From Lactarius indigo (Eukaryota > Basidiomycota > Agaricomycetes > Russulales > Russulaceae), in assembly GCA_025766275.1 (NCBI GenBank), contig JAFKAC010000024.1, positions 248,001 to 312,000 on the forward strand: a DNA stretch of 64,000 nt, in the 5' to 3' direction. Shown piece after piece: positions 33,707 through 45,049 of this stretch (position 1 is the stretch's first letter; each line of letters begins with the position of its first letter). Position numbers and translations under genes: made by a program. The notes below the pieces were generated by a model, which saw nothing but the letters and a program-made list of their open reading frames with translations, was not told where the DNA came from and ran no database searches.

Positions 33707-33924
33707 GACGGGACGAAGATGGGTGCATGAATGAACGACAGCAATTTGTCTTCGGCTGACATAAGCCAAGTAACCTAAAATAGGTTCCCATCAAAGTCCA
33801 AGTACCGTGACCGTGATACAATACATATTTTATATTACAGGTGCTATATCTGCAAATTTTCATTGTCGTAAGGGAGGCCCAGCTGTATCCAGGCCGGATT
33901 GTACTGGCTGAGCTGCGGAGAGGC
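33707..33924. other. upstream region of DUF6535 gene A
   Basis: Probable promoter of gene A. No distinct box is recognised. Confidence 0.3.
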
Positions 33925-34435
33925 GAATCTGTTGCATTTCGGCACGCTCGACCCGGCCGACTCGAACCCCACAAAAACAACACCGCCGCGATAATGCACG
34001 GCGGCTCAACATCCATTACCGCCGTATTCATTTCCATTCAAACGTCGCCAGTTCCATAGGGGTCGTTTCCCCTTTTCTCCTCATTCTCGCTCCGTCTTTT
34101 ATGTTCATTCGACTCCTGTTTCACATCCCATATGGCTCGTGCGTCTTTATGTCTCTTTACTGTACTTTATTCTTGTTTTTGTTAAAAATTTATCTACATT
34201 GTATTAAAGCGCGCTTGTATGTACTCCAAATGATTATCCAGTTGTATTCCTCCTCTCCCTCGTGTGCCTCTGAATTCCTCTCCAAAGCGAAGCCTCTTCG
34301 CCTTTGTACATCTTCGCTCGTGCTCTCTCATTATTCGACTTCGCGCTTTTCTCTTTGCCAATCGAACCGGCCTTTCGGATCCTATCACCTGACCGGCCCA
34401 TTTAGCCGGATCACCCCTATCGCTCCAGACCTATT
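33925..34435. repeat. duplicated block S1
   Basis: This 510-bp block is clearly homologous along its whole length to 42930-43430. It starts GTTGCATTTCGGCACGCTCG and ends near GCCGGATCACCCCTATCGC in both. No coding frame is conserved. Confidence 0.8.
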
Positions 34436-34639
34436 CTGGAGTCTTGAGAAACCCGTCAACAGAACACGACGGAGGTATTGCTAGTTGTGGCGGCGTTGTC
34501 GGCAATTGGTAATGAGTACTTACAGTACAATAATTCAGTACAGAAGTGCTGGCACGGGACTAGACTATCAGGGGTTTTTCTCTTGCTGTCTGAAGCGCCG
34601 CTTTGTGCCGCTTTGTGCGAGTACATAGAGGCAGCCGCG

Positions 34640-35090
34640 CAGCGTACCCAGAACAGAGGCACAGGTGGGGAGTACGAATACCGCGGAGGCAGTCGGCGAG
34701 CTTCGGCAGGATCTCGCACCTCGGGACGAACTTTTACGGGACATACGGGAGGGGCACCGACTCAGACGGTAAAGTAGTGATGGAGCCAGTGCCGCAAAAA
34801 GAGAAGCATAGTGCTGGCTCTGGGAGAGATAGGGCGTAGATGTGGGAGAACGAGACGCAGGTATGGGACGTATCTGTGGTCATCAGGTTCCTTACACCTT
34901 GGCACCACTAAGGACTTCGATAGCTAGGAAGCGCTCTACTTTAGAATGGGCAAGTGAAACTGCGGTGGAAATATCCTGAATATATCGCTCGTCCAAACGT
35001 TGTCAGGTATTCTGTGTGGAGATGAGGACATTACTAAGAGAGAGAACTGACGGGTCCGTTTCTTTGCAGCCAAGTCCGCGTGAGGGATGG
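34640..35090. repeat. block Y1 upstream of C2 gene 1
   Basis: Similar segments precede all three intact C2 genes. Y1 and Y3 share GAACAGAGGCACAGGTGGGG exactly. Plus-strand fragments such as AVGELRQDLAPRDELL suggest a decayed coding exon, but stops interrupt it in every copy. Not identified. Confidence 0.6.
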
Positions 35091-35468
35091 TCGTGAGACG
35101 CCCAGACGCATGCGCATGGGCGAGAGCGCGAGGAAAGCAGAACTACCACAGACCCTGACAGGGTTGACGGCTACAGCAGTCTCAGCAGCCTCGATCGTGG
35201 CCCACACCTCCCCTGTACTGTGTATTTGGGTCGTCCCTGCGGGGGTTTCCGGTTTCGGCTTTCTTGCACGTGACATGACAGATTGGCGTTTGTAAGCAGA
35301 AGCAGATAAGGCCTCCGAGTCAAGGCCTCAAGGCCTCAAGCTCAGGTTTCAAGCTTTAAGGGCCACTTCGTTGAAAGTAACCCCACAACTTCCCCTGCCA
35401 GCCTTTTTCCATCCTCTACCGACCGCACCAACGGCCTCTCCGAATTCAGTCCAAAGCCCAGTGGTACC

Positions 35469-36686
35469 ATGCGACTTTTCGGGACCAACAATTACTCCTC
35501 TTCCCCCAAATCCGGCGACGTCCAAGTCGCCTGCCTCCGCGTGCAGGTCATCTCCTGCGATGGCCTGGAGGCCAGGGACAAAAAAAGCAACACAAGTGAC
35601 CCGTGCGTCTGCCCCCCCCTTCTTTGTCCTGTGGGCGTTGCTTTGCTGACCTTCCCCCCCTCGCTCTCACCCACTTATGTAGCTTCGTGGTCGTCTCTCT
35701 TTTTGGCAAACAGTTTAAAACGCCGGTGTGCTATCGCAACGTCAATCCCACGTACGAGAAGGACGCGACGTTCGATTTCCCAATTTACATGTCGCTTGTG
35801 TCCGAGCTTGGTACGCTCAAGTTTGTCGTCTGGGACAAGGATATGTTCGGAAAAGATTATCTGGGAGATTATTCGTTGCCAGTAAACCAGTGGTTCAACA
35901 AAACTGCGTTCGACTTTACTGGTAATGAGGTGCGTCGCTCTCTACTACCGAAGATCAGAGTGGGGATTTTTACCCCCTCCCCCGCAGCCCTTCTCCGTCA
36001 ATCTCCTTTCCTCGCGCATAAAAAACCCCGGAACTATGCTCATCAAAATTGGGTTCGCCCCTCACCTCTCGACGAGCCAGTCGGACTTTGGGGAAATCTA
36101 CAATGAATTGATCGCAAGCAACAACGTCGGCATCGTGACGGTTGAGATTATTGGCGCAAAGAACCTTCCGAACTGGCCCAACGGTGAGTCATTCGACTTC
36201 CAATGCCAAATTGCCGCTGATCGGAGCTAGTGACTCGCATGGGCTTTGATATGGACCCCTTCGTGGAAGTGTCAATTGGAAAACAGGTCCAACGTACGTG
36301 CGTCATCCGGCACGAGCAAAACCCGGTCTGGAAAGAGCAGTTGCTCTTCCACGTGGGCCAAAACGACCTATCGCTCCCTATACGGCTCACCGTTTTCGAC
36401 AAGGATAATTTTTCACCTGACGACCTTGTTGGTACCTTACAGATACCTATCGCTTCGCCCACTGAGTGGGCGGGCCTCAATACCTGGTCTTATCCTGTCG
36501 GTTTGGAAATCACGGATGAATTACCCGACTTTCTTCTGACCAAGAACTCAAAAAAGAAGTACTCTCTGAGTCCAACCATCAAATTCCGGTGAGCGCCGTG
36601 ATGCTGCAGCTGCGGGTAACTAACAATTACTGATGCTCTTGCGCTCGCTCAGAGCCTATTATCGGTCGTATGTTGAAAGGCAATGA
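35469..36686 (+). CDS. tandem C2 protein 1 (PSD2-like C2 pair, no decarboxylase)
   Basis: Five exons (35469-35602, 35683-35929, 35988-36183, 36231-36588, 36653-36686) make 322 residues, with intact frame and GT..AG introns of 47-80 nt. The first C2 domain runs from about 18 to 130 and keeps the acidic loop residues (EARDKKSNTSDPF; VVWDKDMFGKDYLG). The second runs from about 165 to 280 (NVGIVTVEIIGAKNLPNWPN, GFDMDPFVEVSIG, RLTVFDKDNFSPDDLVG). These are like the two C2 domains that precede the catalytic part of fungal phosphatidylserine decarboxylase 2. Here the protein ends with AYYRSYVERQ, and no decarboxylase domain follows. I infer calcium-dependent membrane binding in the cytoplasm. Flanked by blocks Y and X. 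Confidence 0.85.
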
Positions 36687-37085
36687 GAAAGACACGGGTT
36701 GCACGCGGACAATTTCGCGTGGAATGCTCACACCATTATCCCAAGTCTCTCAGCTCGACGCTGCCCACCGACTCTCCATATTCCGATGATTTTCTTTTTA
36801 TCGATCCGATCCAGCTCCTCGGGCACAGGATTCAGAAGGGCCGCGTATTCGTGTCGGATAGAGTCACTTGCGAGGGCGATCTCGCACATTCTTTACCAGA
36901 GGAAGTGTAGCATTTCCCGTGTTCTGAGATGTCTTTCTTGATCGCCTCCGCCTCCGCTAGAATTGCGAACTCTCGCACGGTGGCGTAGAGTTCGGTGTAG
37001 TACTCCGCCGGGGTGCGCTGGATGCATCACGCCACTGTCGGTCACTGGGCGCAACACGGTGATGGGTCAGTGTCAGGTGGCAAAC
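36687..37085 (-). pseudogene. relic X1, convergent with C2 gene 1
   Basis: On the minus strand, protein-like stretches RTPAEYYTELYATVREFAIL and, after a frame change, EIALASDSIRHEYAALLNPV then PEELDRIDKKKI. The same gene remnant lies tail-to-tail with every C2 gene in the array. The family is not recognised, and no intact copy is in the window. Confidence 0.5.
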
Positions 37086-37194
37086 TTGGGTGTCAGGGTA
37101 GCCGGCTCCATAACTCGAAATCTACCTTTTTCATACCTCTTCGGAAATTGCTTCCTATTTCGTTACAATCTGGTATATTAGGGTTCTGTCAGGG

Positions 37195-37350
37195 CTTCGT
37201 TTTCCCCTTTTCGGTCACTGGTTCATATTGCGATGCGATTGCGATAAGCAAGTATACTGCATGCTGACTAAACGGATGGTACGACGTCCCGTTCTATCCA
37301 TTATGCGTATCAGAGTCGGAATACCAAGTATCAAATATTTGGGACCCACA
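37195..37350. repeat. block Z1
   Basis: Contains GGTTCATATTGCGATGCGAT and CAGAGTCGGAATACCAAGTA. Matching blocks lie after X2 and X3. Non-coding. Confidence 0.7.
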
Positions 37351-37578
37351 TCAGGACAGGGTTAACTGAGATCAAAGATCTAATATCTGTTTTAACCAGT
37401 GCCACGACTATATGCTAACCGCGTGTATTAAAACACACCGAATTCAACATATCTATTCAGAGGAAAAAGGAAGAAAAAAGAAGCCAAGGAGACAAAATTG
37501 CCAGTCGTAACAAACGCGCGACTGATACTGATACTAATACAAGCCAATTTCGCTTCACCCGCTTGGGACTTCAGCGCT

Positions 37579-39994
37579 TCAGCACGAAAGCGACCCACGG
37601 GATTCGATGTCCAGCCCAGCAGTGGCGGGAGTAGGCAGTGCTGAGTGTGAGGGTCCCAAAGACGAGGGGGAGGGAGCGTGTTCCGTGGGAGACCGTGACG
37701 GCGGCAGCTCCGAGATGCGCGCCCTACCGCTGGTACTGTTCGATGGCAGCGACTCGATCTGGGGTGCTTGCTTTTCGTTTGTTTGTAGCAGGAGGCTCGG
37801 CAGCGTACGCTCTATCCTCTTGATACCGTCCTCGGTTTGCTGATCTATCCAATTCAGAACCTCCTGGTCTAAATTTGCCAGCACCGCTTGTGCCAGCGGC
37901 CGTCCCAGCGCCTGTTCCTTCGCCTGTTCCCGCGCCTCTGTGAACGCCACTTGCACGAACCCCGCAAATGCGTCACGGAATGCTTTGCGCTGCGACGTCG
38001 CGGCATTCGCGAAGGAATCCCGCGCCAGTATCTCGAGAGTGAGTGTGATGAGGTCCAGCTGTGCGGCAGGCACAAACTCTGGCAGCGCCCGGTTACCCTC
38101 AAGTTGCTGATCAAACTGGTAGCGCCCTTCCGGAAGATTGCTACGTACTTCCAAGAGCTCGTTGTACTTCCGGCGGATATCTTTTGTGTTGTTGGACGTC
38201 CACCACTGCTTGTTCAGTTTTCCTAACGTGCCCTTGATGTCCGTGAGGAAGCGCACGATGTTCTGCAGCCGCGCGCTGTCGCCGCTATCAGCGTCGCCGC
38301 TAACATGAAGTCGCTCACGCAGGAACTGCTTGCCGGCGTCGTGATTTCCGATGAAAAAGACGTTGGGAGTTGTAGAAGGTGGCGTGGTGATCATGTAGGC
38401 GGCAACCACCGCCGCGACACACCGAGCAGGCAGTACGACGTCGTCTTTAGACGTGTTCTGCAACTCGTCATTGGACGTGTTCTGCAACTCGTCGTTGGAT
38501 GTGTTCTGTAACTCGTCATCGGACGTGTTCTGCAACTCGTTAATGATCTCCAGCGACTCTAGGGAGTTCAGAAGCGGAAGGATCCTCGAGGAATGGTTTT
38601 TCTTCGCAGCGTACGGTGCAAGTACGTCGCGAATCGCGCCAGGAATGTAGTAGAGTGCCTTCAAGCAGGCCCTAGTTCTTGGTAGCTGGACGGATTCTGG
38701 CAGCTTGTTTGTAGAAGCTCGCCGTGCCAGCTGAATGATGCTCCACGGAAGCGACGTGCGAAAGCTCTTTGGTCCAGGTAAAGCCGCAAGAATGTCACGA
38801 ATGGTAGTACGTTGCGTGCCATTATTGTTGGGCGTCGCGGTGGCGAGGGCGAGGGCCTCGGACTCGTACAGCCCGGGGATCCCAGTGACAAATTTCTCCA
38901 ATTCGTGGTCCCCGGTGAGCCATTCAAGTGTCTGGACGAGCGTCTTTTTGTATATGTCCATCGTAGGGAGTATAGCCCGGGCCGACTTCTCGAGACTGGA
39001 TACCCTGCCATCCGAAAAGGACTTGGCCCATTTCTGTTGCCGTACACGGAGTGATTCCACATTTCCGTTTTTATCTGGACCTCCCCAATTGCCATACCAT
39101 TTCTTTGCAACATGATAGACCAATGAAAGGCAGGAGAGTGGGACGAGTTGAGTGGTGTACCAAATGAGTGACGTAAAAGGTGTGTGATAGGGACAATCGT
39201 GATGTCTGAGTGGCATGAGAGTGAGGGCGATATACGAGAGGATGCAGAATCCGACGATCGCGGCGGTGATACATGCGGCGGTGCGATTGGCGAGGAAGGC
39301 AAAGGCGACCAGTCCACCGAAGAACAGGAGTACGGATACGAGAAGAAGGAAAGGCAGCGCTTCAACAAGCGCGAAGATGCGGAACCGGTGCGCACCCCGG
39401 GAAAAGTACTCTCGGATATGGGCACGGTCATGGGGTGGGTGATTTCCTTGAACCATCTGGAGGTATCTGCGCGCCCATTGTTGCAAGAGTGTGGCAATGA
39501 GGGCGCATGTGAGACTGAGCACGAGGCTGAGGAACCAGACCGAATTGATAAATACTACCCAACCGGAAGGGACGAAGGAACTTTGGTCGAATGAACTCGC
39601 GGGGGGAACGATACCGTTAGGATCGGCGAGTTGTTGAGATATCTTTATGAGGAGGGATTGGGTGGTGGGTGCGTTGGGATCTTGCTGCAAGAGCGGGTAG
39701 CTCATAGCGATAAATGTGGCGACCGTAGCAGAGAAAATGCCAGTCTGCAGTGGAAAGCGTGAGAGGCGTGAGGAGTTGTAAGTGTACGAGGGTGGGGTGG
39801 AAACGTACAAAAACGAGGATGCTATCTGCGCCCCCTTTCCAATTCTCCACAATTTCGTCGTCAAACTTTTGTGCACGGTCGATATACATAGAGAAGATGA
39901 CTCCAGAAGAGTCACTGTAAGTGGTTCCCTTTGGAGTGGTGGTACAACAGCATGCATTCTGTGATGGGGTTTGTTTCTGGGCACTAGCGGACAT
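37579..39994 (-). CDS. DUF6535 membrane protein B
   Basis: Exons 39994-39809 and 39744-37579, with a 64-nt intron, encode 783 residues starting MSASAQKQ. The N-terminal domain has GVIFSMYIDRAQKF, VENWKGGADSILVF, TGIFSATVATFIAMSYP, a long membrane segment after GWVVFINSVW, and ALIATLLQQWARRYLQ. The rest is the family's helical C-terminus. Near residues 490-525 the acidic linker has expanded into four 8-residue units (DELQNTSN type) where paralogues have one DELWDTPN. The C-terminus is Ser/Pro-rich. The first half is most like gene D. The gene ends about 230 bp from block Z1. Confidence 0.87.
38450..38545 (-). repeat. 24-bp minisatellite inside DUF6535 gene B
   Basis: Four units of 24 bp (GACGTGTTCTGCAACTCGTC and variants), in frame, encode repeated DELQNTSN. 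Confidence 0.9.
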
Positions 39995-41050
39995 GGTGAC
40001 AATGTGTGGGGAACGCACAAGCAGAAAATCGCGAACGAGGATTTATTGCATGGCACCAAGCGCTCTGTTACAAGTTGACTCATGAGGCCTGCATGAGGGC
40101 AAATGAAGATCGACCTATACTGGGTACATCTATTGCGGCTGCATTGCCCATCCTGTCAGAGTTGTTTCACAATGTATTGCGATTCAATCGCTCACTACAG
40201 TATATCCTGAAATGTGATTGGACAGACTTCTCCAAGTGAAATGCCCACTGTGAGGAGCGCATCTGACCTCTTATCTCCAAGCTTACCCCATTCTGTTGAC
40301 AGTTGTGTCACTGCGGCAAGCATCTCTGGACTATATGGAAATCAGATGTCGCAACATAAGCCGAGCCAATCCCATAAACTTTCACTGCGGGCTCTCCCCG
40401 TTTTTCAAGAATGGAAATAGAAGGTGGGTTTGCGTCATCACGGGGCCGGGTATATTACTTGCCTTTTGCATCGGCGCTCACATGGCGGTTCCGGCCTTGG
40501 TTCCAGCCACACTGGCACCTGGTCAACGAAGTAGTCTTGGATTGAGGCATGGGCCATATTCCATCTTTCCACGTTAAACCAAGCACAAGAACCAAGACAA
40601 AAACCAAGTATCATACACTTCCACGTTCAAGTCTACGTTAGGCCCGAATTGCTTTGGAGGAGACTCAGCGCTCAGTTCTGACGCTGGCGGGGTTTGGTGG
40701 TAAACCTCGTGCCCGTCAGGGATCAGGAGGTTCCCAGAAAAAGACTCAGCGCTGCCAGTGGCACCGCGTGAAACTACCACTTTCACTAGAAGATCACCCA
40801 GCGGTCTTCTGGCGGAGACTGAATGTGATGCCACTTCTGATGGGTGATCGATGATCAACCAGATACCCAGTTCTAAAAATACGCGAACAGGTCTCCTTTG
40901 CAGGAGTTTTCACATCTTGGGACAATGTATGAAGGTGCCCTGCGTGGGACACGAGAGGTGGTGTTACTGGAATCTCAGGGCTCAAGCTTTCAAGCATCGT
41001 GTATGTACAGGAACGAAAACCCACCTTCCTGCCCACCTCCGGTGGCAGTA
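39995..41050. other. upstream region of gene B, partly shared with gene D
   Basis: No gene supported. Short matches to 54770-55090 (TTCTGTTGACAGTT, AGAATGGAAATAG, GGCGGAGACTGAA) show that the 5' flanks of B and D share ancestry. Confidence 0.4.
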
Positions 41051-41059
41051 ACTTAGCAC

Positions 41060-42200
41060 CCTACAGTAAGAACCCCCGTCTTATCCCCCTCACCTGCGCC
41101 CGCTGTGTCCCCAACGCGAGCGCATGTGTCACATGCCTGCATGGCCCTCCGTTCTGTGCGGCCCCCTTCCTCTTCCTAGACATCGTGCCTGCGCCGAGGT
41201 TCTGGGAAAATGGCCATTTCATGGAAGTGTCATTTGGCGAAGAGGTCATCGTATGTTGCGAAACCACGTTTTTGAAAAGCGAGCGACTACTTTTCCATGT
41301 TCGCAAGGACTCAGATGGCCTGTCGCTCCCTATCCAACCTGCTATTTCCGACCACGTCAGGATGACTCGGATGACGACTGCCTCTCTAACGCCATTACGA
41401 ATGATCTGAAGAAGTTTGATATTGGACTTTTATCCCAATTACATACCCACTACGCACAAGTTCGAGCTATTTCTCTTACAAGGTATGGACGGACGCTCGG
41501 AAATATAAACACTTCAACAATTTCTAGCGGTGTCTGACCCCTCCCAGGATTACAGCAATGGTATATAGCCTATTTTGGCTGACGCCGGGTTGCCTGCAAA
41601 CATCAAACCTTAACTCAACAGTGGGATGTACGGCCGCAACGCCGCCGACCAGCTCGCAAGTGATTTACATGGATATGGATCATTTCATGGAAGTGTCAAC
41701 TGGAAACGAGGTTGTCCCAACTTGCGTCTCTCGACAATGGCGAAACTCACTGACAGTTGTTCCGTATCAGCGCGCTAGATTCAGACCCTGCTGACTGCGC
41801 CTTCATTCTTCTCGCCGTCCTCACCGGCTATCTCCTCTCACCGGCGCTCTATCACCGGTCTGAGATGAGTAGCCGCTCTTCCACGTGCCAGAGCATGACC
41901 TGTTTTGCGACCTCTCCCTATACGGCTCACCGTTATCGACCAGGATGAGTTCACGACTACGCCGGTGAGCCAGAGATGAAAGTCGTCACTCTCGTTGAGA
42001 GTTTGGAAGAAAGATTTTAACATCGGGCTTTGTCCTGACAACTTATCAACCGTGCGCGAGTTCTATCTTCCTCTGACCCCGACCAAGAAACGAAAGCGGG
42101 TGTATGGATTATCACATTCCGGTGAGCTCCGTGGCGCCTCACTTGAATGTAGGGCGACGAGGACTAATGCTCCTGTGCGTAGTGCCGGTTATCAATGAGA
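41060..42200 (+). pseudogene. decayed C2 locus with two C2 relics
   Basis: Two separate remnants of the second C2 domain lie in tandem. The first (41200-41480) reads HFMEVSFGEEV, SERLLFHVRKDSDGLSLPIQ. The second (41660-42150) reads MDMDHFMEVSTGNEVVPTCV and, after breaks, LFHVPEHDL. The last-intron structure survives: a donor after ACATTCCG near 42121, an acceptor GTAG near 42182, and codons for AGYQ then stop. No continuous frame remains. This is the fourth C2 position of the array. Confidence 0.75.
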
Positions 42201-42299
42201 TGAGATGGGATGGAAACAGGTGGGGCAAGGAGTTTGACACTGACAACCTTACGTCGAGAGCAAGTCTCCAGACTTGACGCTGCCCGCTGAGATGATTGA

Positions 42300-42720
42300 C
42301 TCGTGCCCTCGCACGTGTGCGCCGCCACGGCGCCTCGGAACAAGCAATTATCGAATTATCAGTCAAAGCGTGAGGACTGGAGAGGTTAACATCTACGACG
42401 CGTGCTCCTCACCGGAGCAAGAGTAGAAATTCTCGTATCAGCTAACGGAGCGCTGCGCCACTACAAGCCGCCCCCGGCGCGTCGCATGCGTAACTTCACC
42501 ATTCCATCCTTGTGGCCATCAAGCATCGCGACGATGCACATTCTGCAGTCAACACTACAGTGAGCGTGAAGGTGCAGCATGGTAATGGACTCGCGAAGGT
42601 GTCGGCCAACGCTGGGTATGGCACCTCATAGATCGACTCGTTCGCAAGGCCTTTTGCACAGGCGAGCGGTGAGTAGCCAACTCACCATTGGTGACCGGAA
42701 CTGAATGTACAATGTTGCGA
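42300..42720 (-). pseudogene. relic X of the decayed unit
   Basis: Shares AAGGTGCAGC and ATCGACTCxTTCGCAAGGCC with X3 at 58.4-58.5 kb. Non-functional. Confidence 0.5.
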
Positions 42721-42929
42721 ACATTGCTGCGCTTAGGGAAGGATATGAAGACAGTGACAAGGAGGTCTGCATTGTACTCCAGTTGGTCGATCACGTGCAT
42801 CCTGTCAAACTCGATATCCTGATTCCTGCTAGCCCCGCCTTTCTGTCGATTTGACGTTTTTTCGAAATAACCCCGATTCTAATAGGATCTTGCATAATTG
42901 GGACCAGGCGCCATCTTACCTGCGACAAA

Positions 42930-43430
42930 AAGTGTTGCATTTCGGCACGCTCGACCCGGCCGACTTGAATCCACACAAAACAACACCCCCGCGGTTATAC
43001 GCGGCCGTTCAAGATTCATTATCTCCGTATTCATTTCGACTCAAACATCTCCAGATTCATACAGGTCTCGCGCCCCTCTTCTCTGCTCCTTTCTCGACAC
43101 AGCTTCGTCTCGTATTCTACTCCCGTTTCATGCCTTCAAAGGCCCGTGCGTATTTGTATTCCTTTACTTTACTTCACTTTTATTTCTGTTAAAAACGTTT
43201 CTAAATTGTATAAAAAAGCGCTCGTATGTACTCGAAATATGATCCAGTTGTGTTCCCTTTCCCTCTCGTGTGCCTCTTAGTCCTCTCCAAAGCGAACTTT
43301 GCTTCGCCTTGCCCATCTTCGCTCGTCTTCTATTATCTTTCGACTATTCTCGTCGCCAACTGAACCGGCCCTTCGAAACCTATCACCTGACCGGCCTTAT
43401 TTAGCCGGATCACCCCTATCGCCCGACCTT
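42930..43430. repeat. duplicated block S2
   Basis: Homologous to 33925-34435 throughout, with many substitutions. It lies next to a DUF6535 relic. Confidence 0.8.
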
Positions 43431-43579
43431 TACACCAAAAAGGTCTGTACCTCGCACGCGAGAATCGAGGCCAATGCCAGTGGAGACAAGAAGCAACTAC
43501 ATGATCGGCTGGCGTGTGACCAATACAATTTGAAGCAAACCTTTGTTCCTCCATGCCTGGGACTCGAGCACGTCGCCGT

Positions 43580-44000
43580 GACGCAGACGAATGGCCCAAC
43601 TCCCCCGCCTCACGCCACGCAGAACACGATGATGAATATTGCAAAGCGGGAATAGCTCGAATCGGCGGAGGCGACGACCTTTGGGCATTTCTAACATGCC
43701 CCGGGAATGTCTGATTGTCGGTGCGGTGGCAGACACGACTCGGACCTGTCGCTTATGGACCATCATGGGATGGCGTCGGGGTGTCGTTTCTACGACCAAA
43801 GGCTCTGCGCTACGGGATGCAGCGGGCGGTTGACCACCTCAATGCTGTCCGCAGCTTGCCAGTGCGCCTCTGCTAGGGCCCAGTGGTTCACGTAGTCCTG
43901 ACACAGTGACCGCGTTCACCTTGCAACAACGGTCGCTACGCAATGCCAAGGCGATCCTCTAGATCCTGCGCGGGTGGCCTCTACGTTCCTATCTCCCCAA
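43580..44000 (-). pseudogene. DUF6535 C-terminal relic
   Basis: Aligns to the 3' end of genes A and C: plus-strand AATATTGCAAAG and GGCGGAGGCGACGA match 45131-45180, and the segment encoding the helix before the C-terminus (ADSIEVVKRAL in gene C) is recognisable near 43830-43860. Frame is broken. It sits just left of gene C, so an extra DUF6535 copy once lay here. Confidence 0.65.
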
Positions 44001-45049
44001 TGTCTTCGAATTTCTTTGGAGTCGGGATATCTGACTGCTACTTCACACAGCTAATTCACCCATGATCTGTTGCCCTTAGCTTGGGTTTTACGTTCTTCAC
44101 AGGGCTGTGTCTCCTCCTTACCGAGTCACTGTGTGCCCGCAGCCCGCTTTCCTTCAAGTGGCGTAGAGACAACCACGGGTTGAACTTGCCTATTATTTCG
44201 GTTCTTGCCAACTCCTTGGTTATGTCCTAGTCTGGTTTTTTCTGGTTCTTATTGTCATTTTCTCATGCTTCTGTTGCCAGTGACTGGCGCAATTATTTGT
44301 CTCGACACGATACTGTACGTGCATGTCGTAATTGTACTATTAGCTCAGGCTACTGTAAGATTAGCAACGACCTTCTCATGCACGTAACTCGGAATAAACT
44401 GATCCAAAAAGCGACTACTGCCAGGTTGAAGGGGTCTCAATCTGGTCGCCCAATTTCCGCCCCGCCGCATCCAACCCAATGCGAGCGTGTGTACCAATTC
44501 GTAACGCGACCGCGCAGCCTTCCGCTCTCCACATCTTCTGTACCGTTTCCTTGACATCGCGCCCAGCGACAAGGTCCAACAACATATCCTCGCGCGGTAC
44601 GTGCACGGCACGACCTTATTCCAAAAGATACCCTCGTGTCCCCTTTCTCACCGTGGTCTGCCTCTGCGCCGATCTCAACTGATGCGCGTACTCCCCCCCA
44701 TCACGAGCCAGACCCTGTGTACACATTGGACCACACTATCGTCGTCGTCGTCATCGCTACCCACCGCCATTGCGCCGACGCGACAGCGAATATGGACTCT
44801 TCCTCGTGGTCATCAGCTTTTATATTAAAAACTGGGACCAGTGCGAGTGAGGATGAAACGATACAACAACGGTATGGATGTGTTCATGGAATTTGAAGAT
44901 CACGTAAGATGTACTTTTTAAGTGAGGATATGGCGAGTCGCATGCATGTGTTGAAGAATTGGAAGTGAAACAAGAAAGCAAAGAAAAAAAAAAAAAAGGT
45001 TGCGTACCAACGCGTGTGTGTGCAGTTAGAAACCTGGGACTTGAACATA
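44001..45049. other. no gene seen between DUF6535 relic and gene C
   Basis: Short frames only. A 12-bp A run lies near 44986. Confidence 0.35.

Noticed and set aside
33940..34010. Box-B-like sequence (GGTTCGAGTCG on the minus strand) in block S1 suggesting a tRNA or SINE
   Set aside because: No matching A box, acceptor stem or cloverleaf; the second copy at 42.9 kb does not keep it.
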